In this document: piece after piece, positions 1 to 8,470 of the stretch | Numbering within the stretch: position 1 is the stretch's first letter | Layout: every line of letters begins with the position of its first letter | Assembly: GCA_000989515.1 (NCBI GenBank) | Contig: LBOM01000001.1 | Coordinates: forward strand, 125,260 to 165,130 | DNA: 39,871 nucleotides | Source: Candidatus Nomurabacteria bacterium GW2011_GWE1_32_28 | Lineage (GTDB): Bacteria; Patescibacteriota; Minisyncoccia; Phycocordibacterales; UBA9973 | Direction of reading: 5' to 3' | The notes under the pieces: generated by a model | Database searches by the model: none | What the model was told of the DNA's origin: nothing | What the model saw: the letters and a program-made list of their open reading frames with translations, nothing else | Program-made: the position numbers and the translations under genes

Positions 1-168
1 AAAAGTGATCCAGTGATGGCTGTATCTACTGTAGATGGAAAAGAAGAATCTATTGTAGGCTATGACCTAAGCCCTAATGGAATACGTGAATATTTAAAAT
101 TAGATGAAGTTAAATTTGTTGATACTTGTAATTGGGGACATTTTGGTAGGAATTTTAATTGGGATTAA
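1..168 (+). CDS. C-terminal end of a hypothetical protein (5' truncated by window edge)
   Basis: Frame 1 is open from the first base to TAA at 166-168 and encodes the last 55 residues of a protein. The visible part is hydrophilic and ends in an aromatic, glycine-rich tail (NWGHFGRNFNWD). I do not recognise a family. A leftover of a longer gene is favoured because the frame is open and stops cleanly 65 nt before the next gene. It is missing from the ORF track only because its start lies outside the window. Confidence 0.6.
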   Translation, partial: KSDPVMAVSTVDGKEESIVGYDLSPNGIREYLKLDEVKFVDTCNWGHFGRNFNWD

Positions 169-233
169 ATATTATAAAAATTTAGGAATGTGATATAATA
201 ATACTTATATTATAAATAATTTTAATTAAAAAT

Positions 234-929
234 ATGAATAAGTATGGAATTATAGTTTTACTAATAATAGTGCTTGGTTTGGGTTATTGGGTGTCTGTCG
301 GAACCAAAAAAGACTCAACAAATTCTCCAACTGATGAAATAAATTTATTTGGCGATGATTCTAAAGAAAACGTAGACCAGAATCAAATGCAAAACGAACA
401 AGCTGGAGAGGTAAATAAAGAAATTAATAATAATCAAATAGAAAATACAAAAATTATGAAAGCAATATTACACACAAATAAAGGAGATATTACAATTCAA
501 TTTAATCCTTCTACACCAAAAACAGTAGAAAACTTTATTAAACTTGCAAGAGAAGGTTTTTATGATGGTACAAAATTTCATAGAGTGATAAAAGATTTTA
601 TGAGCCAGGGAGGGGACCCACTTTCAAAAGATGATTTAAAGAAAGATTCTTGGGGAACTGGAGGACCTGGATATCAATTTGCTGATGAAATAAATGATGA
701 GAATAGTAATGAAGTAGGTACGATATCGATGGCAAATGCTGGACCTAATACAAATGGTAGTCAATTCTTTATTAATGCAGCTGATAATAATTTTCTAGAT
801 ACAAAACATACTGTATTTGGAAAAGTTGTTGATGGGCTCGATGTAGCTCTAGCAATTAATTCTGTTAAGGTAGATAGTAGCGATAAACCCCTAGAACCTA
901 TTGTTATTGAGAGTATTACAGTTAATTAA
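234..929 (+). CDS. Membrane-anchored cyclophilin-type peptidyl-prolyl cis-trans isomerase
   Basis: Catalyses cis-trans isomerisation of peptidyl-prolyl bonds, probably outside the cytoplasmic membrane. Residues 5-22 form one hydrophobic segment (signal anchor), followed by a polar Asn/Glu/Gln-rich linker to about residue 75 and a full cyclophilin domain. Family motifs are visible: FHRVIKDFMSQGGDP, GTISMANAGPNTNGSQFFI and the HTVFGKV block. The domain has the compact bacterial PpiA/B-like length. The ATG at 234 has no Shine-Dalgarno; a TATAAT-like box lies about 35 nt upstream. The stop is 28 nt before the scpA start. Domain assignment is secure; extracytoplasmic location is inferred from the anchor. 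Confidence 0.93.
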   Translation: MNKYGIIVLLIIVLGLGYWVSVGTKKDSTNSPTDEINLFGDDSKENVDQNQMQNEQAGEVNKEINNNQIENTKIMKAILHTNKGDITIQFNPSTPKTVENFIKLAREGFYDGTKFHRVIKDFMSQGGDPLSKDDLKKDSWGTGGPGYQFADEINDENSNEVGTISMANAGPNTNGSQFFINAADNNFLDTKHTVFGKVVDGLDVALAINSVKVDSSDKPLEPIVIESITVN

Positions 930-942
930 ATTAATTAATATA

Positions 943-951
943 TGTTATAAT
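943..951 (+). promoter_or_regulatory. Extended -10 promoter of scpA (leaderless)
   Basis: TGTTATAAT is a perfect extended -10 element. It ends 6 nt before the GTG at 958, so transcription should start at or within a base or two of the start codon. This supports GTG 958 over the upstream in-frame start at 901 used in the ORF track. Confidence 0.65.
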
Positions 952-957
952 GCAAAG

Positions 958-1722
958 GTGGAAACAGAAACTGCAGATAATTTATATCAAATTAAAACCA
1001 AATCTTTTGAAGGACCATTTCATTTATTACTTTCTTTGATAGAAGAAAGAAAATTTTTTATTAACGATTTATCTTTAGCTCAGGTAACTGAAGATTATTT
1101 AAATTATCTAAAAAAGTTACAAGAAGATGAATCTTTTTTAAGAGATAAAAAGACTTTTGAAATCTCAAATTTTATAGTAGTAGCAGCTACACTTGTCTTA
1201 ATAAAATCAAAATCACTTTTACCTAATCTTAGTTTAACTTCTGAAGAAGAAAGTGATATTTCTATCTTAGAAGACAGGTTAAAATTATACGAACTTTATA
1301 CTAAATTAGGAGGTCATGTAAAAGATATGTTTGGTGAAAAAATAATATTTGCACCACTTGAAAGAAAAAATGATGTATTAATATTCCTACCAGATGATCA
1401 AATTACAAAAGAAAGCATGATGACCTTTGCTCATGATGTATTAGATAAAATACCTAAAAAAGTTTTTTTACCTAAAGTTGAAGTAAAAAAAGTGATGAGC
1501 ATAGAAGAAATGATAGATAAATTGACTGAAAGAATAGAAGGAGCACTCAAAATGAGCTTTAAAGATTTTTCTGGTGCAATAAAGACACGAGAAGAAAAGG
1601 TAGTTGTAATCGTTGGTTTTCTTGCTATGCTAGAGCTTATAAGGCAAGGTATACTACACGCAGTGCAAGAAAATAATTTTGAGGATATCATGATAGAGAA
1701 GCAGGAATTAATTACAAATTAA
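958..1722 (+). CDS. scpA: Segregation and condensation protein A
   Basis: Kleisin subunit of the SMC-ScpA-ScpB condensin complex, which compacts and separates chromosomes. The product from GTG 958 is 254 residues, normal for the family, and starts with the diagnostic FEGPFHLLLSLIEE block. The middle carries the ISNFIVVAATLVLIKSKSLLP helix and the C-terminus the winged-helix motif VVVIVGFLAMLELIRQGIL. The 19-residue extension called from 901 overlaps the cyclophilin gene and lies upstream of the promoter, so I reject it. scpB follows after 32 nt. No smc gene lies in the window. Confidence 0.93.
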   Translation: METETADNLYQIKTKSFEGPFHLLLSLIEERKFFINDLSLAQVTEDYLNYLKKLQEDESFLRDKKTFEISNFIVVAATLVLIKSKSLLPNLSLTSEEESDISILEDRLKLYELYTKLGGHVKDMFGEKIIFAPLERKNDVLIFLPDDQITKESMMTFAHDVLDKIPKKVFLPKVEVKKVMSIEEMIDKLTERIEGALKMSFKDFSGAIKTREEKVVVIVGFLAMLELIRQGILHAVQENNFEDIMIEKQELITN

Positions 1723-1754
1723 TGATTATGATTTTTAAAATGAGTTAAAAAAAT

Positions 1755-2312
1755 ATGAATTTAGAACAAAAAATAGAAGCAATACTTTTTTTCAAAGGAG
1801 AATCAATATCGAGGAAGAAGCTTTCTGAATTTTTAGAAGTTGGTCAAATTGAAATAAATGAAAGTATAGAAAAATTAAAAGAAAGTTTAAAAGATAGAGG
1901 AGTAGTGTTACAAGAAAAAGAAAATGAGATTACTTTAGGCACGTCTCCTGAGCTTTCAGATATTATAGAAAAATTACAAAAAGAAGAATTAAATAAAGAA
2001 CTTTCAAAAGCAAGCTTGGAAACATTATCAATTGTTCTTTATAAAAATGGTGTAAGTCGATCTTTAATTGATTATATACGAGGAGTAAATTCTAGTTTTA
2101 CATTAAGAGCACTATCTATAAGGGGATTGGTAGAAAAGAGTATTGATAAAGAAGATAGTAGGCGTTATATATATAAACCTACATTCCAGTTGCTTTCTTT
2201 TATGGGTGTTAAATCTGTTGAAGAATTGCCGGATTATGAATTAGTAAATAAATCTATTGAAAGTACAGAAGAGAATTTGAAAAGTGAATTGCAAAATGAT
2301 GAAAATTTTTAA
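1755..2312 (+). CDS. scpB: Segregation and condensation protein B
   Basis: Second accessory subunit of the SMC complex; it dimerises through tandem winged-helix domains and binds ScpA. The 185-residue product has the family N-terminus (EQKIEAILFFKGESISRKKL) and the second winged helix with LETLSIVLYKNGVSRSLIDYIRGVNS and LSIRGLVEK. It is directly downstream of scpA, as in most bacteria. Its 3' end overlaps the start of the next gene by 17 nt, so scpA-scpB-dacA is likely one transcript. Confidence 0.92.
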   Translation: MNLEQKIEAILFFKGESISRKKLSEFLEVGQIEINESIEKLKESLKDRGVVLQEKENEITLGTSPELSDIIEKLQKEELNKELSKASLETLSIVLYKNGVSRSLIDYIRGVNSSFTLRALSIRGLVEKSIDKEDSRRYIYKPTFQLLSFMGVKSVEELPDYELVNKSIESTEENLKSELQNDENF

Positions 2313-3213
2313 TAAATTTGATTTTTCTAATAAAGATAATAATCTTTTGTATTTTATTTTATTTATTTTTTTATTATTAGGTATTTTCTTTTCTACCGAA
2401 AATAATAGATTAAATAATGAATACATACGACAAGAAAATAAATTTTTAGAAATACAAAAAATACTTGATGGAGTTTTGATAGAAGCAGAAGCAGTGTCTG
2501 TCTATGATGTGACTATTAGTAGGAAGATTTATAGTAAGAATGATGAAACAAAGATGCCAATTGCTTCAATTGCGAAGATCATGACAGTAGTTTCAGCTTT
2601 AAATAATTCTAAATCAAGTGATCTAGTGTCTATTACACTTGATGCTATTAGACAAGAAGGTGATTATCAGTTTTTTGTTTATGAAAAATTTAATATTATA
2701 GATTTAGCAAAATTTACTTTAATAGGTTCATCTAATGATGGTGCATATGCTTTTGCTGAGAATAAAACTAATTTTCTAGAAAAAATAAATGAAAAAGCAA
2801 AAAAAATAGGTATGGATAATACTTTATTTTTTAATTTTACGGGGTTAGATATTAATGAGACGACCCCTGGTGTATTTTCTTCAGCTAGTGATGTAAATAT
2901 TATGGCTATTTATGCATCAAAAGCTTATCCAGAAGTATTTAGTAAAAGTATCTTACCAGAGATATCTATAAAATCTAAAAATGGTTTTAATCATAATATA
3001 AAAAATACAAATATAATATTAGACAAGATTCCTAATATTTTATTTTCTAAGACGGGATTTACTGAATTAGCTAAGGGAAATTTAGTAATAATTTATAAAA
3101 ATAAACATGGACACGATATTGCAATTACAGTACTTGGTTCAAGTATTGATGGCAGGTTTACTGATATGGAAAAGATAATAGACGTATTATATAATTTAGA
3201 TTATGGAAATTAG
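2296..3213 (+). CDS. D-alanyl-D-alanine carboxypeptidase-like protein (peptidase S11)
   Basis: Penicillin-binding carboxypeptidase that trims the terminal D-Ala of peptidoglycan stem peptides outside the membrane. All three active-site motifs are visible: SIAK (SxxK, nucleophile Ser), SSN (SxN) and KTG in the segment ILFSKTGFTELAKGN. One N-terminal hydrophobic segment (about residues 15-32) anchors or exports it. At about 305 residues it lacks the C-terminal beta domain of E. coli PBP5, so it is catalytic domain only. The start is ATG 2296 or the adjacent ATG 2299; the GTG at 2284 used by the track is less likely. It overlaps scpB and precedes ddl, a related wall gene. Confidence 0.88.
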   Translation: MMKIFNKFDFSNKDNNLLYFILFIFLLLGIFFSTENNRLNNEYIRQENKFLEIQKILDGVLIEAEAVSVYDVTISRKIYSKNDETKMPIASIAKIMTVVSALNNSKSSDLVSITLDAIRQEGDYQFFVYEKFNIIDLAKFTLIGSSNDGAYAFAENKTNFLEKINEKAKKIGMDNTLFFNFTGLDINETTPGVFSSASDVNIMAIYASKAYPEVFSKSILPEISIKSKNGFNHNIKNTNIILDKIPNILFSKTGFTELAKGNLVIIYKNKHGHDIAITVLGSSIDGRFTDMEKIIDVLYNLDYGN

Positions 3214-3268
3214 AATTAAAACATAAAAGTTTCCCATATCCCTGGTATAGGGGAAGAAAAGATGGATT

Positions 3269-3297
3269 TTGAGTAAATTTTATAGAAATGTTATAGT
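3269..3297 (+). promoter_or_regulatory. Sigma-70 type promoter of ddl
   Basis: TTGAGT at 3269-3274, a 17-nt spacer, and TATAGT at 3292-3297 preceded by TG. The -10 ends 8 nt before the ATG at 3306, so the mRNA would be leaderless or nearly so. It is the best-spaced promoter in the left half. Confidence 0.65.
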
Positions 3298-3305
3298 CCT
3301 AATAT

Positions 3306-4277
3306 ATGTTAAAAAAGAAATTAAAAATTGGAGTGCTTTTTGGTGGTAAATCAGCAGAATATGAAGTTTCTGTTGTTTCAGCCGAGAATATTATTAAAGC
3401 TTTAGATAAAAATAAATATCAAATATACCCAATAAAAATAAACAGAGAAGGAGAATTCGATTTAGCTTCTCTTGAAAAAGTAGATTTGGTTTTTCCAATA
3501 CTTCATGGACCATTTGGAGAAGATGGAAGTATGCAAGGATTGTTAAAAATTCTTGGGATACCTTTTGTTGGACCTAGTGTACTTGGTTCTGCTCTTGGAA
3601 TGGATAAAGATGTCATGAAAAGGCTTTTTAGAGATGCAGGTATTCCTATCGGGAAATTCATTACTGTTCATTCTAATGAAAAAATTTCTTTTGAAAAAGT
3701 TAGAAAAGTCCTTGGTCTTCCAGTATTCATTAAACCTGCAAACATGGGTTCTTCTATTGGAATTAGTAAAGTTAATAATAAAAAAGAATTTGAAAAGGCA
3801 ATTAAGGAGGCATTCTTATATGATTCAAAAATTGTGATTGAAGAAAATATAAGTGGGCAGGAAATAGAATGTTCTATTTTGGGAAATGAAAATCCAATGG
3901 CTTCAACCTTAGGAGAGGTCATTCCTAAAAATGATTTTTATTCATATAAAGCAAAATATGTAGATCAAGATGGTGCAGTACTTTTAATACCTGCGAGACT
4001 TTCAAAAATAATAACTAAGAAAGTTCAAAATATAGCAATAAAAGTATTTAAAGTATTAAATTGTGAAGGAATGGGAAGAGTAGATTTTTTTGTTAAAAAA
4101 AGTGGAGAAATAATAGTGAATGAAATAAATACAATTCCTGGGTTTACTCCTATTAGTATGTATCCAAAATTATGGGAAGCAAGTGGAATATCAACTACCA
4201 AGCTTTTAGATAGATTAATAGAGCTTTCAATAGAACGATTTGAAACAGAATCAAGATTAAAAAATATTATTAAATAA
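3306..4277 (+). CDS. ddl: D-alanine--D-alanine ligase
   Basis: Joins two D-alanines with ATP to make the D-Ala-D-Ala dipeptide for peptidoglycan precursors. The 323-residue product is full length. Visible features: the N-terminal VLFGGKSAEYEVSVVSA, the LHGPFGEDGSMQGLL loop, the ATP-grasp segment FIKPANMGSSIGISKV, and the C-terminal metal and substrate block VNEINTIPGFTPISMYP. It has its own promoter. The substrate of the dacA-like gene just upstream is the product of the pathway this enzyme feeds. Confidence 0.96.
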   Translation: MLKKKLKIGVLFGGKSAEYEVSVVSAENIIKALDKNKYQIYPIKINREGEFDLASLEKVDLVFPILHGPFGEDGSMQGLLKILGIPFVGPSVLGSALGMDKDVMKRLFRDAGIPIGKFITVHSNEKISFEKVRKVLGLPVFIKPANMGSSIGISKVNNKKEFEKAIKEAFLYDSKIVIEENISGQEIECSILGNENPMASTLGEVIPKNDFYSYKAKYVDQDGAVLLIPARLSKIITKKVQNIAIKVFKVLNCEGMGRVDFFVKKSGEIIVNEINTIPGFTPISMYPKLWEASGISTTKLLDRLIELSIERFETESRLKNIIK

Positions 4278-4305
4278 ACTTTTTTATTTAATAAAAAAAG
4301 ATTTA

Positions 4306-4314
4306 TGCTATATT
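4306..4314 (+). promoter_or_regulatory. Extended -10 promoter of the ECF sigma gene
   Basis: TGCTATATT ends 7 nt before the ATG at 4322. This spacing selects ATG 4322 rather than the TTG at 4313 in the ORF track, because the TTG overlaps the -10 box. Confidence 0.55.
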
Positions 4315-4321
4315 GTATTCT

Positions 4322-4882
4322 ATGCAGGCAGTTGAAACCGATGAAGAAATAATTACTAGATACAAGAATGGAGAAGAAGAACTTTTCAAGATGCTTATTG
4401 AAAGATATTCTTCTTCTCTTTTTAATTTTGCTATTTATCTTACAAATTTAAATTATGCACCAGATTTAGTACAAGAAGTCTTTATAAAAGTTTGGAAAAA
4501 TTTGAATAAATTTAATGAAGAAAAGGCAAGTTTTAAAACTTGGATTTTTACTATAGCAAAAAATACTGCCACAGATTTTCTAAGAAAAAAGAAAAGTTTA
4601 TTGTTTTCTGATATAGAGACAACTGAAGAAGACAATAGCTTTGAAGAGAATATATTGGATGAAAATTTATTACAGGATGAAGCATTACAAAAATTACAAG
4701 ATATTGATCTTTTGAATGAATTATTAGCAAAACTTGATATAAATTATAGGACTATTCTTTTATTACATTATCAGGAAGATATGACTTTTGAAGAAATAGG
4801 AAAAATTTTGAAAAAACCTCTAAACACAGTGAAGAGCCAACATCGTCGTGCAATTCTTGATTTAAGAAAATTGCTATCTTGA
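4322..4882 (+). CDS. RNA polymerase sigma factor, ECF (sigma-70 family)
   Basis: Directs RNA polymerase to a specific promoter set, typically envelope or stress genes. Region 2 runs from LFNFAIYLTN through APDLVQEVFIKVWKNL to FKTWIFTIAKNTATDFLRKK; an acidic linker follows; region 4 is at the C-terminus (YRTILLLHYQEDMTFEEIGKILKKP, LNTVKSQHRRAILDLRKLL). Regions 1 and 3 are absent and the length is 186 residues, as in group 4 sigma factors. A strong terminator follows. The next plus-strand genes form an efflux/envelope operon, a plausible regulon, but there is no direct sequence evidence for that link. Confidence 0.92.
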   Translation: MQAVETDEEIITRYKNGEEELFKMLIERYSSSLFNFAIYLTNLNYAPDLVQEVFIKVWKNLNKFNEEKASFKTWIFTIAKNTATDFLRKKKSLLFSDIETTEEDNSFEENILDENLLQDEALQKLQDIDLLNELLAKLDINYRTILLLHYQEDMTFEEIGKILKKPLNTVKSQHRRAILDLRKLLS

Positions 4883-4897
4883 TTAATAAAATAAAAA

Positions 4898-4935
4898 CCA
4901 GCCTTTTAAAAGGCTGGAATAATTTTAATTTTAAG
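4898..4935 (+). terminator. Rho-independent terminator after the sigma gene
   Basis: Perfect 20-nt palindrome CCAGCCTTTTAAAAGGCTGG followed by a T-rich tail, 15 nt after the sigma stop codon. It separates the sigma gene from the efflux operon, so the two are not one transcript. Confidence 0.8.
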
Positions 4936-4939
4936 ATAT

Positions 4940-5074
4940 TTAGTATATTAATCTTTCCTTTTGCTTTTTTTTGTTCTTTTTGTGGAAAGGAACAAAAAGG
5001 ACAAATAGAAATAAAACACCAAGCAATATAAATAATACGTTTTCTAACGATTCGGTATTCATTATAAACTCCAT
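4940..5074 (-). CDS. Possible 44-residue membrane miniprotein
   Basis: Reading the minus strand from ATG 5074 to TAA gives a 44-residue peptide: a short acidic N-terminus, one strongly hydrophobic helix (VLFILLGVLFLFVLFVPF) and a lysine-rich tail, so it looks like a single-pass membrane peptide. TATAAT on the minus strand ends about 5 nt before the ATG, the leaderless arrangement seen across this window. Against it: the coding strand contains an imperfect inverted repeat (TTGTTCTTTTTGT with ACAAAAAGGACAA), and the low-complexity sequence could produce such a frame by chance. It was too short for the ORF track. Apart from this, the 4,883-5,188 gap holds only the terminator and AT-rich divergent promoter sequence. 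Confidence 0.4.
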   Translation of the reverse strand: MEFIMNTESLENVLFILLGVLFLFVLFVPFHKKNKKKQKERLIY

Positions 5075-5188
5075 TTTTTATTATATAATAAATTGAACTA
5101 TTATTATTCTATTATAACATAGATAAAAAATAACTCAAGTTATCTTAATAAATGCACCAAAACATGTTCTATATCGTATATATAGTAT

Positions 5189-5596
5189 ATGGAAAAAGAG
5201 TTAAAAGACGTTTTTTTAAAGGCTAAATATCAAGATCAGTCAAATTTAGTTGAAAATATTTGGAAAAATATACTTATACGTGATAGACGTATAGCTTTTA
5301 TAAAGTTTTGGGTTTTTTCTTTTTTGAGTTTTTCTTCTTTGATCGGACTCATACCAGCTTGGAAAATATTATCAAACGACTTAGCGCAGTCTGGTGTTTA
5401 TGAGTATTTTTCTCTTATGTTTTCTAATAGTAATTATATTTTGTCTTATTGGAAAGAACTTACTTTCTCTATTGCTGAAGTTTTGCCAACGACGAGTATT
5501 CTTTTATTATTTTCGCTTGTTTTTGTAGTATTATTATCAGCTAAATATGCGTCAAGACAGGTTAATAAAAGTCAATTTAAATTATCATTTAATTAA
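5189..5596 (+). CDS. Hypothetical membrane protein heading the efflux operon
   Basis: No family recognised. The 135-residue product has a charged cytoplasmic-looking N-terminus of about 35 residues, a first membrane segment (FIKFWVFSFLSFSSLIGLI), an extracytoplasmic loop rich in Tyr/Ser/Asn, a second membrane segment (ILLLFSLVFVVLLSA) and a basic tail. It is the first gene after the ECF sigma gene on the same strand. That position and topology would suit a membrane-bound anti-sigma or sensor protein, but no anti-sigma motif is visible, so this is only inference. The stop is 15 nt before the next start. Confidence 0.7.
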   Translation: MEKELKDVFLKAKYQDQSNLVENIWKNILIRDRRIAFIKFWVFSFLSFSSLIGLIPAWKILSNDLAQSGVYEYFSLMFSNSNYILSYWKELTFSIAEVLPTTSILLLFSLVFVVLLSAKYASRQVNKSQFKLSFN

Positions 5597-5611
5597 TAAC
5601 AAATAAAAAAT

Positions 5612-6106
5612 ATGAAAAAAATATATGAAGATATAAAAAAAGTTTTTGATTCTAAGGTTTCAGTTGGATTTATCTATGGAATTGCTGCAGCTATAATAAT
5701 GATATTAATATTTTCTATTGGTGTATCTGTTGGATTTCATAAAGCATCTTTTGGACAAGCTTGGGGAGAAAATTATGAACGTAATTTTGGAATGATGCCA
5801 GGTGGAATGATGTTTAATGAAGATAATTTTCCAAATGCACATGGAGCAATAGGTAAGATTATAAAAATAGAGTTACCAACAATAATAGTACAAGATAAAG
5901 ATAATATAGAAAAAGTGGTCTTAATCAAAGATGATACTCAAATACAAGAAAAAAGAGAAGATATGTCAGTTAATAATTTAAAGATAGATGATTTTATTGT
6001 TGTAATAGGTAATCCAAATGAACAAGGTCAAATAGAAGCGAAACTTATCCGTATTATGCCATCACCAGAATTAATAAAAAATACTGATTTTAGATTAAAA
6101 AAATAA
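5612..6106 (+). CDS. Membrane-anchored DUF5666-like protein
   Basis: The 164-residue product has one membrane segment (about residues 18-40, AAIIMILIFSIGVSVGF), a Gly/Met/Asn-rich stretch, and a C-terminal small beta-type domain (HGAIGKIIKIELPTIIVQD, then DDFIVVIGNPNEQGQIEAKLIRI). This pattern (G-I-I, hydrophobic strand, V-x-G, x-A-x-x-I) matches the DUF5666 class, whose biochemical role I do not know. A second protein of the same plan ends this operon. Spacing is 15 nt upstream and 7 nt downstream, so it is co-transcribed with the adaptor gene. Confidence 0.7.
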   Translation: MKKIYEDIKKVFDSKVSVGFIYGIAAAIIMILIFSIGVSVGFHKASFGQAWGENYERNFGMMPGGMMFNEDNFPNAHGAIGKIIKIELPTIIVQDKDNIEKVVLIKDDTQIQEKREDMSVNNLKIDDFIVVIGNPNEQGQIEAKLIRIMPSPELIKNTDFRLKK

Positions 6107-6113
6107 AAAAAAT

Positions 6114-7769
6114 ATGAAAAATTATTTAAGTAAAATTAAGTTATATATTTTTTCTAACAAAAAGGTCAGTATCAGTATATTACTATTTATAATAGTTTTA
6201 AGTTATTGGGGGTTTAATAAAATAATAGATACTACCGGAGAAAAACAATATATAACTACAACTGCACAAAAGGGAACTATTATTTCTTCTATTAGTGCAA
6301 CTGGACAAATAGAAAGTTCTAGTCAGATAGACTTAAAAACAAATGTTAGCAGTGAGATAGTTTATATTGGAGCTAAGGCAGGAGATATTGTTAAAAAAGG
6401 AAAAACTATCTTTTCTTTAGATGCTCGTGATGCACAAAGAAATGTTAGAAATGCTAAAACAAGTTTAGAAACAGCAAAACTAGAGCTAGAAAAATTTCAA
6501 GAAGCACCAGACACAGTAGATGTACTTGAAATTAAAAAAGCGATTACAGATGCAGAAGCTTCTAAACTTGATGCAGAAAAAGTAATAAAAGAAAAATATA
6601 GGACTTTACTTAATACTTCTATAGTAGCTTCTTCTGTAAATCCATCAGATGAACAAACTCCCCCTACCATAAGTGGGACATATATAAAAGACAAGGAAGC
6701 TGTGATTACTATAAATATATATCAGACAGGAAATGGAGCATATTTTAGTGCAAGTAGTGTTCCAGCTGGAATAGTGACTGGTTCAGGAAATGTAACTACA
6801 GTACTTACTCAACCGATTGGTGATTCTGGTCTTTATATAAAATTTGCAACAGCTTCTTCAAGTCAATCAACTTGGGTTATTACACTTCCAAATAAATCTG
6901 CAAATAGTTATTATTCAAATGAGATTTTATATCAAGATGCAATAGATAATCAAAAAAAAGTAAATGATTCAGCAGATCTTATTATCGCTCAAAATAATAA
7001 AAAATTAAATGATCTTTATGAACCAGATGCTCTTACACTAAGAACTAAACAACTTGCAGTAAAACAAGCAGAAGATTTACTTTTAGATGCACAAGTAGCA
7101 TTATCTGATTATTATGTTTATGCACCATTTGATGGAACTATTGCAAGTATAATAGGAAAGATAGGAGATACTGCTTCTGGTGTATTGGGTTCAATAATTA
7201 CAAATCAAGATATTGCAACTCTTTCAATGAATGAAGTAGATGTATCTAAAATAAAACTTGGTCAGAAAGCCACGATAACTTTTGATGCAATAGAAAATTT
7301 GACCATGACAGGAACTGTTTCAGAGATAGATACTCTTGGTACTGTATCTCAAGGCGTTGTGTCTTATAACGTAAAAATTACTTTTGATACAAAAGATAAT
7401 CAAGTAAAACCTGGAATGAGCGTCTCTGCATCAATTATTACTGATTCCAAAACAGATATACTGATAGTGCCTTCTAGCGCGATAAAAACAAATGGTAATA
7501 TAAAATATGTACAAATGTTCTCAACTCCACTTCCTACTATGTTAGTAGAATCTCAGGGTGTATCGTCAAAAGAAATACCAATACAAGTAGAAATAGAAAC
7601 AGGAATTTCAGATGATACAAATACGGAAATTATTTCTGGAATAAAAGAAGGAGACCAGATAATTTCTCGTACCATAGTCACAACTAGTACAACTGCATCA
7701 GCTTCATCATCGTCATCTCTTCTTGGTGGAACGAATATAAAAGGAATTGGTGGAGGAGGTATGCGCTAG
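6114..7769 (+). CDS. MacA/HlyD-type periplasmic adaptor (membrane fusion protein) of an ABC efflux pump
   Basis: Links an inner-membrane ABC transporter to the outside. Domain order: N-terminal membrane anchor (about residues 19-33), lipoyl/biotinyl half (VKKGKTIFSLDARDAQRNV), coiled-coil hairpin, second lipoyl half (YVYAPFDGTIASIIGKIGD), then beta-barrel and membrane-proximal domains (VKPGMSVSASI, IVPSSAIKTNG) and a Ser/Gly-rich end. The product is 551 residues, longer than a typical MacA, because about 120 residues are inserted inside the hairpin (roughly 165-285). The insert is Ser/Thr/Asn-rich and contains TPPTISGTYI. The incomplete adaptor at the right edge of the window carries the start of the same insert. 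Partner ATPase and permease follow. Confidence 0.88.
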   Translation: MKNYLSKIKLYIFSNKKVSISILLFIIVLSYWGFNKIIDTTGEKQYITTTAQKGTIISSISATGQIESSSQIDLKTNVSSEIVYIGAKAGDIVKKGKTIFSLDARDAQRNVRNAKTSLETAKLELEKFQEAPDTVDVLEIKKAITDAEASKLDAEKVIKEKYRTLLNTSIVASSVNPSDEQTPPTISGTYIKDKEAVITINIYQTGNGAYFSASSVPAGIVTGSGNVTTVLTQPIGDSGLYIKFATASSSQSTWVITLPNKSANSYYSNEILYQDAIDNQKKVNDSADLIIAQNNKKLNDLYEPDALTLRTKQLAVKQAEDLLLDAQVALSDYYVYAPFDGTIASIIGKIGDTASGVLGSIITNQDIATLSMNEVDVSKIKLGQKATITFDAIENLTMTGTVSEIDTLGTVSQGVVSYNVKITFDTKDNQVKPGMSVSASIITDSKTDILIVPSSAIKTNGNIKYVQMFSTPLPTMLVESQGVSSKEIPIQVEIETGISDDTNTEIISGIKEGDQIISRTIVTTSTTASASSSSSLLGGTNIKGIGGGGMR

Positions 7770-7779
7770 ATCATTATAT

Positions 7780-8463
7780 ATGATTGAAGTAAAAGATATT
7801 ACAAAAATTTATAAAAGTAGTGTAGAAGATTTTAAAGCTTTAAAGGGAGTAAGTTTTACTATCTTAGATGGAGAATATGTAGCCATTATGGGACCTTCTG
7901 GTTCTGGTAAGTCAACATTGATGCATATTCTTGGGGCATTAGATAGTCCATCTTCTGGAAAATATCTTCTTGATGGTAAGGATGTATCTATGCTTTCTGA
8001 CGACGAGCTTGCAGATATCAGAAGAGATAAAATAGGTTTTGTTTTTCAGGCCTTTAATCTTTTACCTCGTGCATCAGTATTGCGCAATGTTTCATTGCCA
8101 CTTGTTTACGAAGGTGTACAGGGTGATGAACGAAACAAACGTGCAAGAACTGCGCTTTTAGATGCAGGATTAGAGGAAATTTATTTTGATCATCTTTCAA
8201 ATCAACTTTCTGGTGGACAAATTCAACGTGTGGCTATAGCTCGTGCTCTTGTAAATAATCCGACACTTATACTTGCAGATGAACCAACTGGGAACCTAGA
8301 TTCTAAAACAGGGGAAATAGTTTTAGCTACATTTCAAAAATTAAATCGTGATCTAGGACGTACTATTATTCTTATTACTCATGAACAAGATGTTGCTGAT
8401 CATGCAGATAGAATAATACATATAAGAGATGGAATAATAATAAGTGATAGAAAAAATAAATAA
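7780..8463 (+). CDS. ABC transporter ATP-binding protein (MacB/LolD type)
   Basis: ATPase subunit that powers the adjacent permease. Walker A is GPSGSGKST, the Q-loop VFQAFNLLPR, the signature LSGGQIQRVAIARAL, Walker B LILADEPTGNLD, and the switch histidine ITHEQD. The 227-residue length and the VFQAFNLLPR and GNLDSKTG phrases are typical of the LolD/MacB/FtsE-like class. I place the start at ATG 7780, after the adaptor stop; the track start at 7747 lies inside the adaptor gene and has no support. Confidence 0.93.
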   Translation: MIEVKDITKIYKSSVEDFKALKGVSFTILDGEYVAIMGPSGSGKSTLMHILGALDSPSSGKYLLDGKDVSMLSDDELADIRRDKIGFVFQAFNLLPRASVLRNVSLPLVYEGVQGDERNKRARTALLDAGLEEIYFDHLSNQLSGGQIQRVAIARALVNNPTLILADEPTGNLDSKTGEIVLATFQKLNRDLGRTIILITHEQDVADHADRIIHIRDGIIISDRKNK

Positions 8464-8470
8464 AAAAATT

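Noticed and set aside
3230-3260. Terminator after the dacA-like gene (TTTCCC...GGGGAA)
   Set aside because: The arms pair only partly and no T-run follows; too weak to call.
4880-4882. UGA recoded as glycine (code 25)
   Set aside because: No in-frame UGA occurs inside any well-supported gene, glycine is encoded by GGN, and UGA ends the sigma gene close to a terminator. Standard code fits.
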